Source: Fidelibacterota bacterium
GTDB lineage: Bacteria > Fidelibacterota > UBA8477 > JABMPR01
Length of the DNA stretch: 32,389 nt
Reading direction: 5' to 3'
Assembly: GCA_021736185.1 (NCBI GenBank)
Contig: JAIPGJ010000020.1
Coordinates: 1-32,389, forward strand
The stretch's first letter is position 1; the number at the start of each line of letters is the position of its first letter. A program made the position numbers and the translations under genes. This document shows positions 1-6,564 of this stretch, in pieces. The notes beneath the pieces are model-generated. The model ran no database searches. It saw only the letters and a program-made list of their open reading frames with translations, and was not told the DNA's origin.

Positions 1-959
1 AATCCGCCTTCAATTCCGTAGGCGGTACCAATACTGCCCTCACCAATGAGAAAGTTTGAAATATTCTCGACTTGATCATCGCTAGCCAGAAAGTAGCGAT
101 AGTAGTTATCATCCAGGTAGCGTAGTCGCAGATCCATGGGAACAACCATTTCCTCAGGGGGCTCATTTTCCAAACACCAGGAATCTATCGTGGATGTCCA
201 GGTGGTATCTCCAGGTTCTATCACACCAAATTGATCCATTCCGCAAATATATTTTTCCCAATTGGCTGATGCTCTTCCAGTAGAAATAGTGGCATTGAAG
301 TCTCCTTGATACTGCCAATTCACGGCGAAAAGTCGATTAATCGAGAGGGTGTCTGCTAATTCCTCCACCTTGATTTTAGGTACGGGCGGGGTGGTGAGTG
401 AACCCGTGACGTGATGACCGCTGGGTGTGATGATTGAAAGCGTGTACTCCGTATTTGGTCTGGGTGCAAAAGTGCCATCAGTGTTAAAGTAGATAGCAGG
501 GTCATTAAAAAAAGCGTCATAGTAGTAGTCATCTCGGGGATCTGCCACCAAGCCAGGGCTTCGGATAAAATGATAAATCTGATCGCCATCAGAGATGGTT
601 ACCGTTGCATCCTTAACAAGATATAGAGATTCTCTCAAGGTCCTGATGTAAGGAGGATTATACCAGAAGGTATCTCTTTCAAACATGCCCGTATCTTCAT
701 TAAACCATTCCCAGGCTTCATAGTAGACAGTATCATAGCCGACGATCTCTGCATCTGGACCAGCAGTATCCAAAGTTTTATGGACAATGACAAAGCTCGT
801 TAGCGAATCGTCCAGACTGATGAGACCAAAAACATTCAATTTCTCTTCATTATCGGTATCAATGGCTTCCCAGCCCCAGTTCCCACAGGAAACCATCAAC
901 AGGAGAAATAGGAGAGATGCCGGATAACTCACGACTCGCTTCAAGCGTAGATAGGACAT
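1..959 (-). CDS. DUF4249-like surface lipoprotein, partial (C-terminus beyond window)
   Basis: An open frame of about 319 codons runs from an ATG at 959 off the left edge. The N-terminus has basic residues, a hydrophobic stretch and a lipobox-like LLLMVSC, so it is probably a lipoprotein cleaved before that Cys (about residue 25). The rest is rich in aromatic and acidic residues and has beta-type segments, with Ig-like stretches such as PNTEYTLSIITPSG. Position directly downstream of a TonB receptor and overall layout suggest the DUF4249 family, whose members accompany TonB receptors in Bacteroidetes-type genomes; the substrate is unknown. The same frame stays open upstream to an ATG at 1067, next to the receptor stop, but that extension lies over a hairpin repeat and would bury the signal peptide, so 959 is preferred. 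No clear ribosome site precedes either start. Family call is tentative. Confidence 0.7.
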   Translation of the reverse strand, partial: MSYLRLKRVVSYPASLLFLLLMVSCGNWGWEAIDTDNEEKLNVFGLISLDDSLTSFVIVHKTLDTAGPDAEIVGYDTVYYEAWEWFNEDTGMFERDTFWYNPPYIRTLRESLYLVKDATVTISDGDQIYHFIRSPGLVADPRDDYYYDAFFNDPAIYFNTDGTFAPRPNTEYTLSIITPSGHHVTGSLTTPPVPKIKVEELADTLSINRLFAVNWQYQGDFNATISTGRASANWEKYICGMDQFGVIEPGDTTWTSTIDSWCLENEPPEEMVVPMDLRLRYLDDNYYRYFLASDDQVENISNFLIGEGSIGTAYGIEGG

Positions 960-983
960 TTCGATGCTTCGACGGAATTTATC

Positions 984-1030
984 CTGAGTACTTCGGCTCG
1001 GCTTAGCATAAACTCCGCTGAAGGGCTCAG
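984..1030. repeat. REP-like imperfect inverted repeat
   Basis: Arms 984-997 and 1017-1030 match in 11 of 14 positions when one is reverse-complemented (CTGAGTACTTCGGC against GCTGAAGGGCTCAG), with a 19-base loop. It lies in the 112-base gap between the TonB receptor stop and the lipoprotein start, and is flanked by CTTCGAC/GTCGAAG-type words common in dispersed palindromic repeats. A role as an intercistronic mRNA hairpin or as a REP-type element is inference. Confidence 0.45.
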
Positions 1031-1071
1031 CACAGGCTTGCTCAATGTCCGGAAATATTTTCTGCATCAGA

Positions 1072-3591
1072 TTAGAACTCAAATTTCACCCCAAAAGTTG
1101 GAAAAAATGGAAACATGGGGATACCGAATCTTTGGACACCTTTATTCTCATATTCGTAGGTCTGGTAATTGTACTCACCATGATTCCGATAGAGATAACT
1201 AAACACGTTCAGGTGGTTCGTCACATTCAAAACCTGGAAATACCATTCAAGCTTACCATTATAGAAGGGTCGCTGTTTTTTAAAGCTGACATCCCAGCGA
1301 AAATATCCGGGATAACGCACGCCGTGTTTTTCGCCATAGAGAAAGCTCTCACGGCCGTACCAATAATTGCTCAGATCCCAGGAATTATCCGCCCAAACCT
1401 CTGTTCTACCAATAACTGCAGTGTAGGGATTTCCACTGGAATAAGTAATAGCGGTGCTGAAATGTAATGCATCATTCAGTGCCCAATCGGCCACGACATT
1501 GAGCGTGTGAGTTCGGTCATATTTGGGAAAATACCAATCTTGACCCTCATATTTCCGTTTGGTTTGAGCATAGGTGTAACCTGCCCAGCCGCGAACCCTT
1601 CCAGATAGCTTTTTAACCAGAATCTCCAGCCCCTGGGCATAGGCATCCGTTTCCCAGAACTCATTAAATGGATCAATCCGCAGTTGCCCTGCTTCATTCA
1701 CTGCAATAAGATCAGTAGGTTTGAGGGTCAATAGATTGTCAAATGACTTATAGTATCCTTCGGTTCGAATCAGAATGTCTGAGTTGCTCAAATACTCCAC
1801 GCCGAGAATATAATGATCAGAACGAGGTGCCGGTCGGTCGGCTGGAATCCCAAACCAGATATCCAAAAACCTCAGGTTTTCATCTGGTGGGTTGGCTACG
1901 GTCAGAAATTGATGGTATCGACCAATGGATCCTTTAAGAGATATCTTTTCTGAGAGAAAATATTTCAGACCCAGGCGTGGCTCAAAATAAGTTGTATCGT
2001 GGAGAGAATAACTGGCAACGCGCAGGCCGGTCTGCAGGGAGAGGAGGGGATTCACTTCCCACTGGTCCTGGATGTACCAGGCAGTTTCAGCTGGTTTGGA
2101 TTCCATCCACATAATTGTATCGCGAAACGTCTCAGTCACACCGTTGTAAGTGTCCTGTGCGCCCAGTATCATCCCGAGCTGGAAATGGACTTCCTTATGT
2201 TGAAAGCCGGTCAATACATTGTGAGCATCGTTGGCCAACCAGGTTAAATTCGATTCCACACTATTATCATTGATGCGATCAAAGAGATCAAAGCCAAAGG
2301 ATGATCTGGAGCTGGATGTATCATAGTCACTCTGGAAATAGCTCTCATCGGCATAATCAAAATCGACGGCAAAACGAAAACGACTATTGGCGATAAAGGT
2401 TCGGGCAATAAGTTTAGGAGAAACAATCCAGCGCCAGCTCAAGCTGTTGGTGAAATTTCCCCAACGCCAATCAAACACGCTGCTATCACTGCCTTCATAG
2501 TAGTAAGCATCATCACCCTGAAACCCCTCATCTACCCAATCGTCTGAAGAATAGTCCGATTGATAATTCCAATTCAGAACATCATCACCATAAAATGAGC
2601 TCCAAGTCAAACGATGGTCGCTGCCCACGTCCAGATTGGCCTTCCCCTGGAAATCATAAAAATAATAAGGGATGATATTCTCAGGTGTATCCTCCCGATC
2701 AAGGGCATTGATGTTTGGCCTGACCAGATACTTCCAGGCTGTATTGGCGATCAGATCAAAGTAAGTCCTCCGTCCTGCCAACATCCAGGAACCCTTCAGG
2801 AGCTCTGAATCTCCAGTGGGGAGGGGGCCCTCAATCAAGGCTTTACTGGAAATTAATGAAATATTCGCGCTGCCGGCCAGAGTTTCCGTGTTGCCTTCCC
2901 GATTCACAATATTGAGGATCGATCCCAACCGCCCACCGTATTGTGCAGGAAATCCTCCGGCATGAAAATCGGCCTCTTTGATAGCATCGGTATTAAAGGT
3001 TGAAAAAATACCGCCGAGATGCATGGGATTATAAACCGTGATTCCATCCAGCATGATCAGATTCTGATCAGGGGTGGAACCGCGGACGTAGAGGGCTGAA
3101 GAAAAATCATTAAGTGATTGAACACCAGGTAATAATTGCAGGGCTCGGAAAACATCTGCCTCCACGAAGGACGGAGCGACCTCGATGGCGCGTCGGTCCA
3201 GGGTTACTGTGCTGGTACTCACCAATTCCTTGAATTTTTCACGTTCAGCACTGACTTCAATCGACTGACCTTCGATGATTGACTGATCCAATCTTACATC
3301 CAGGCGCAAGTTCATGTTGGCGGGTAATTCAATGGTTTCTTCATGCTTGGAATACCCAATGATGGAGACAATCAGTTTATGTGTCCCTACAGGGATATCG
3401 CTGATTACAAAATACCCCTCCACATTGGAAGAGGCCCCGCGATTTATGTCCGGTAGAATAACATTGGCATAGGGAAGCGGTTCCCCCGTATCATTTTCGC
3501 GGATAAATCCGTGAATACTTTGTTGGGCCAGGGACACAGAATAGAGCAACAGCAACCACAGTGTCTGAAAGAGGAACCGATTTTTATTCAT
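1072..3591 (-). CDS. TonB-dependent outer-membrane receptor with carboxypeptidase-regulatory-like N-domain
   Basis: Outer-membrane active transporter of about 839 residues, energised by TonB. From the ATG at 3591 (MNKNRFLF) there is a hydrophobic signal peptide ending near LAQQ, then a CarboxypepD_reg-like beta-sandwich (about residues 25-105; typical words GEPLPYANV and NVEGYFVISDIP), a plug domain (about 115-230; LLPGVQSLNDFSSALYVRG, GGFPAQYGGRLGSILN) and a long barrel rich in aromatic strands ending in the terminal Phe typical of barrel proteins (KFEF). A non-ATG start at 3606 would add five residues; neither start has a good ribosome site. The DUF4249-like lipoprotein follows on the same strand and probably forms one unit with it. 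The substrate cannot be read from sequence; no SusD partner is present. Confidence 0.9.
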   Translation of the reverse strand: MNKNRFLFQTLWLLLLYSVSLAQQSIHGFIRENDTGEPLPYANVILPDINRGASSNVEGYFVISDIPVGTHKLIVSIIGYSKHEETIELPANMNLRLDVRLDQSIIEGQSIEVSAEREKFKELVSTSTVTLDRRAIEVAPSFVEADVFRALQLLPGVQSLNDFSSALYVRGSTPDQNLIMLDGITVYNPMHLGGIFSTFNTDAIKEADFHAGGFPAQYGGRLGSILNIVNREGNTETLAGSANISLISSKALIEGPLPTGDSELLKGSWMLAGRRTYFDLIANTAWKYLVRPNINALDREDTPENIIPYYFYDFQGKANLDVGSDHRLTWSSFYGDDVLNWNYQSDYSSDDWVDEGFQGDDAYYYEGSDSSVFDWRWGNFTNSLSWRWIVSPKLIARTFIANSRFRFAVDFDYADESYFQSDYDTSSSRSSFGFDLFDRINDNSVESNLTWLANDAHNVLTGFQHKEVHFQLGMILGAQDTYNGVTETFRDTIMWMESKPAETAWYIQDQWEVNPLLSLQTGLRVASYSLHDTTYFEPRLGLKYFLSEKISLKGSIGRYHQFLTVANPPDENLRFLDIWFGIPADRPAPRSDHYILGVEYLSNSDILIRTEGYYKSFDNLLTLKPTDLIAVNEAGQLRIDPFNEFWETDAYAQGLEILVKKLSGRVRGWAGYTYAQTKRKYEGQDWYFPKYDRTHTLNVVADWALNDALHFSTAITYSSGNPYTAVIGRTEVWADNSWDLSNYWYGRESFLYGEKHGVRYPGYFRWDVSFKKQRPFYNGKLEWYFQVLNVTNHLNVFSYLYRNHGEYNYQTYEYENKGVQRFGIPMFPFFPTFGVKFEF

Positions 3592-3905
3592 ACAATGAAT
3601 ATGCAAATGATCAATTGAGATTCAATACTAAGTTATTGTGTCACCAATTTGTTTTACTCTCATTTCTCCTCTCAATTGTTATGCCCCAAGCAGCGCCACC
3701 CTTTACAAATTGAGCAGGTAATAGATGATACTTACAACGAATTCAACGAATATTACGAATGGACTACCTTAGAGAAACCAAGCCATTCTCTTCAGCTAAA
3801 TGGTTGAGCTTTATTCTGTAGAGTTAAAAGATCATTATTAACAATGAATCAAAGGAATACTCTGAACTTCCCTCTCAATTAATAACAAACCACATTATTC
3901 TACTT
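3592..3905. other. AT-rich intergenic region, mostly unassigned
   Basis: This gap separates the divergent TonB receptor and HTH gene. I see no gene of normal length, RNA gene or strong hairpin. On the minus strand a GGAGA box precedes an 11-codon ATG frame (3663-3628), which may be chance. The promoter of the receptor must lie here but I cannot place it. Confidence 0.4.
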
Positions 3906-3935
3906 TTGACTTTCAACATTCAAGGTGCATATTAT
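3906..3935 (+). promoter_or_regulatory. Sigma-70-type promoter of the HTH gene
   Basis: TTGACT at 3906-3911 and TATTAT at 3930-3935 are separated by 18 bases, and the first well-supported start codon (3959) lies 24 bases after the -10 box. This also argues against the upstream TTG at 3935, which overlaps the -10 box. Confidence 0.5.
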
Positions 3936-3958
3936 TGCAGTTCAAAAATCGAGGAAAC

Positions 3959-4342
3959 ATGTCACCTGTAGCAGAACGATTAAGAGAATTTCGGGCAGCG
4001 GTTGGTCTTACTCAGCGAGAAGTGGCCAGTCTTTGCGGGCTTGGAAAACGAACCATCATCTATTGGGAAATGGGTGAGCGGGAAATCAAGTGCACCAAAC
4101 TGATTCCCCTCTCCGAAGAATATGACCTTGATTTTAATTGGTTGATTCTTGGCAAGGGTAGTATGTTTTGTGAAGTGCTTGACTCCATAGTCGTTGAAAG
4201 CGCTGAGGGTGAAGAAGAGAGTGACGAATTCACTGATGATACCGTTGAACCAGTTGACCAGCAATGGGTAGATACCCCCCCATCCTTCAAAAAAGAACAA
4301 GAGGATGTCCTGCCCCTGATCCAGAGACTGCGCAAGCAGTAA
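3959..4342 (+). CDS. Cro/C1-type helix-turn-helix regulator
   Basis: A 127-residue cytoplasmic DNA-binding protein. Residues about 4-57 form an HTH_3/XRE domain (VAERLREFRAAVGLTQREVA, then LGKRTIIYWEMGEREI), with the usual five-helix pattern running to FNWLILGKG. The remainder is an acidic linker (EGEEESDEFTDD) and a short tail (LPLIQRLRKQ) that could be an oligomerisation helix. The ATG at 3959 is chosen because GAGGA lies just upstream and the promoter ends at 3935. It is monocistronic and diverges from the TonB receptor, so it might control that gene, itself or the following leader region; nothing in the sequence decides this. Similar orphan regulators sit beside stress and phage genes, but no phage gene is near. 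Confidence 0.85.
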   Translation: MSPVAERLREFRAAVGLTQREVASLCGLGKRTIIYWEMGEREIKCTKLIPLSEEYDLDFNWLILGKGSMFCEVLDSIVVESAEGEEESDEFTDDTVEPVDQQWVDTPPSFKKEQEDVLPLIQRLRKQ

Positions 4343-4423
4343 CCCGCCCGACCCTTGCCAAATTATTCGGAGATTCTTCCCTAACTCAAATGTCAGTTAT
4401 TGATGTGCACTCAGCGCGGTTTA

Positions 4424-4626
4424 CATTGCCTCGATTTTATCCGCCTGCGCTAAATGCGAGCAATGCTCAAGGATAAAACAGACAAAATCGTAGCTTCGGC
4501 GCGATATTGACCCGAACCCAGGCGGATAACCACGGCGTAGCTCTCAGTATAGAGGGGAGACGGCTAGCGGGGTTGAACTTGAAAAGCAAATTTGCCGTGG
4601 CATGGCTTAAAAGTAAGGGTCAATAA
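4424..4626 (+). ncRNA. Candidate structured RNA or aspS leader
   Basis: This roughly 200-base stretch carries several perfect complementary arms. TTATCCGCCTG (4437-4447) pairs with 4519-4529 over 11 bases. TATTGACCC (4505-4513) pairs with 4617-4625 over 9 bases. CCACGGC (4530-4536) pairs with 4594-4600 over 7 bases. A hairpin at 4487-4505 has a UUCG tetraloop. The 4437-4447 arm lies partly in the loop of a bulged stem (4424-4437 with 4452-4465). The 11-base and 9-base pairings cross each other, so they are either a pseudoknot or mutually exclusive states. It ends 7 bases before the aspS ribosome site. I do not recognise it as tmRNA, RNase P, SRP RNA, 6S or a T-box. Strand is assumed from the downstream gene. 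Confidence 0.35.
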
Positions 4627-4640
4627 ATTATGGAGCGAGT

Positions 4641-6410
4641 ATGCGACTGAAACGAACGATGACCTGTGGTGAACTCACAGTTGATAATGTCAACCAGGAA
4701 GTCAACCTGAATGGATGGATTGCTACAAACCGGGATCATGGTGGTGTGATTTTTCTGGATCTCAGAGATCGCTATGGCAAAACCCAGGTCACCTTCAACC
4801 CGGATATTGATGCAGAATTGGCTGCCAACGCCAGGCGCCTGGGAATGGAAGATGTTATTGCAGTTCGTGGTATCGTTCAGCTGCGCCCGGATGGAAATGT
4901 GAATCCCAACATGCCCACGGGGAGTATTGAAGTAGTCGTCAGTGAACTTGAGGTGTTGAATGAGTCACAGCCATTACCATTCCTGGTTTCTGATCGTGAA
5001 AGTGGCAGCGAAGATCTGCGCCTGGAGTATCGCTATCTGGAATTGCGTACAGCAGAACTTCAGAATTTCATGGCCCTCAGAGCCAAAACCTATGGCAGCG
5101 CCCGCAGCCGCTTAACTGCAGAAGGCTTTCTGGAGTTTGAAACCCCCGTGCTGATGAAATCTACTCCTGAAGGGGCCAGGGATTATTTGGTGCCCAGTCG
5201 CATTCATAAGGGCAAGTTTTATGCACTGCCCCAATCCCCCCAAACCTACAAGCAATTGCTGATGATTTCCGGGTTTGATAAATATTTTCAAATCGTGAAG
5301 TGCTTCAGAGATGAAGATTTGCGTGCAGATCGTCAGCCTGAATTTACCCAGATCGATATCGAAATGTCCTTTGTTGACCAGAGTGATGTTCTCGGGGTCG
5401 CCACACGCTTGGCACGCGGCATGTTTAAGGATATTCTCGATTATGATTTACCAGAGATATTTCCTACCATGAAATATAAAGATGCCATGGAAATGTATGG
5501 CAGCGATAAACCTGATATTCGGTTTGACCTGCCTTTGGTTGAGTTTGCCGACTATGCCCAAAAAACAGAGTTTGGCATTTTTAAGGATAATCTGGCCGCC
5601 GGTGGGCGAGTCAAAGCTCTGGTGCTGAAAAATGCTGCGGATAAATACTCCAGGAAAGCGACTGATGGGCTTACGGAATGGTTACGTACCTACTACGGAC
5701 TGAAAGGTCTGGCTTTTGTCAAAATGGAACAGAATGCATTTAGCGCAGGGATTAGCAAATTTTTCCCTGAGGCACTACAAGCAGAGCTGATTAAGGACCT
5801 GCATCTGGAGCACAATGACATTTTGTTTTTTGTGTCTGATACAGAAGCCAGGACCCTCCAATCGCTCGGTGCTCTCCGATTAGAGTTGGCCAAACGTGAA
5901 AACCTGATTCCAGAAGGTGTCATCAAACCGCTATTTGTAGTGGATTTTCCATTGCTGGACTGGGACGAAGATAGTCAGCGATTTATTGCCATGCACCATC
6001 CCTTCACGGCGCCAAATCCAGACGACCTTGAGCTAATGCAGAGCGCTCCAGGATCGGTGAGAGCCCAGGCCTATGACCTGGTGATCAATGGCTACGAAGT
6101 TGCTGGCGGATCCATCAGGATTCATACCCGGGAGATGCAGAGCCGCATGTTTGAACTCATCGGTATGGATGAAGCAGAAGCCCAGGCCAGATTTGGATTC
6201 CTCCTAAAGGCTTTCAAGTACGGTGCCCCCCCCCATGGTGGGATTGCCTTTGGTTTTGATCGACTGATTATGTTGTTGGCAGGTACCGAGAATATCCGTG
6301 ACGTGATTGCCTTTCCTAAAACCACGTCTGCGTCTTCCCTGATGGATGAAGCACCCTCAATTGTGGATGAACAACAGCTCAAAGAACTTCATATTAAATT
6401 AGTTGAGTAA
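4641..6410 (+). CDS. aspS: Aspartyl-tRNA synthetase, bacterial type
   Basis: Charges tRNA(Asp), and possibly tRNA(Asn), with aspartate in the cytoplasm. At 589 residues it matches the usual bacterial length. It has an N-terminal OB-fold anticodon domain (about 1-105), class II motif 2 (FRDEDLRADRQPEFTQ from about residue 222), a GAD insertion (about 290-415) and motif 3 (GFDRLIMLLAG, Arg541). The ATG at 4641 follows GGAG at 4632-4635 with good spacing. In the OB domain the sequence is NRDHGG with His33; in Pseudomonas aeruginosa AspRS a His at the equivalent site is tied to a non-discriminating enzyme, whereas Leu is found in discriminating ones. It may therefore also make Asp-tRNA(Asn) for GatCAB; this is inference. 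It is flanked upstream by the structured leader candidate, and no terminator is clear downstream. Confidence 0.98.
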   Translation: MRLKRTMTCGELTVDNVNQEVNLNGWIATNRDHGGVIFLDLRDRYGKTQVTFNPDIDAELAANARRLGMEDVIAVRGIVQLRPDGNVNPNMPTGSIEVVVSELEVLNESQPLPFLVSDRESGSEDLRLEYRYLELRTAELQNFMALRAKTYGSARSRLTAEGFLEFETPVLMKSTPEGARDYLVPSRIHKGKFYALPQSPQTYKQLLMISGFDKYFQIVKCFRDEDLRADRQPEFTQIDIEMSFVDQSDVLGVATRLARGMFKDILDYDLPEIFPTMKYKDAMEMYGSDKPDIRFDLPLVEFADYAQKTEFGIFKDNLAAGGRVKALVLKNAADKYSRKATDGLTEWLRTYYGLKGLAFVKMEQNAFSAGISKFFPEALQAELIKDLHLEHNDILFFVSDTEARTLQSLGALRLELAKRENLIPEGVIKPLFVVDFPLLDWDEDSQRFIAMHHPFTAPNPDDLELMQSAPGSVRAQAYDLVINGYEVAGGSIRIHTREMQSRMFELIGMDEAEAQARFGFLLKAFKYGAPPHGGIAFGFDRLIMLLAGTENIRDVIAFPKTTSASSLMDEAPSIVDEQQLKELHIKLVE

Positions 6411-6564
6411 TCCAGCTCACCAGGGATGGTTCCGAATTCCGGGGAGCGCAACTTATGAAAAGATTTGATTTAGTGTGAGCATCCAAGCCCGTCTTGAGTA
6501 GATTTATCATTCAATGAAATCGCACAGTACATTTTTTGAGTATTGACGTTGAGGGGATAATTTT

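Noticed and set aside
1045-1467. Plus-strand open frame of 140 codons opposite the left TonB receptor
   Set aside because: It is a shadow of a well-supported receptor gene, with no ribosome site and no recognisable domain.
3628-3663. Eleven-codon leader peptide frame on the minus strand before the left TonB receptor
   Set aside because: It has a good GGAGA box, but the length is within chance, it contains no regulatory codon run and no attenuator hairpin follows.
4264-4476. Plus-strand 70-codon frame overlapping the end of the HTH gene and the aspS leader
   Set aside because: No ribosome site, unlikely composition, and it runs into the structured region; better explained as chance.
4343-4640. 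T-box riboswitch upstream of aspS
   Set aside because: The conserved T-box antiterminator words and a following terminator are absent.
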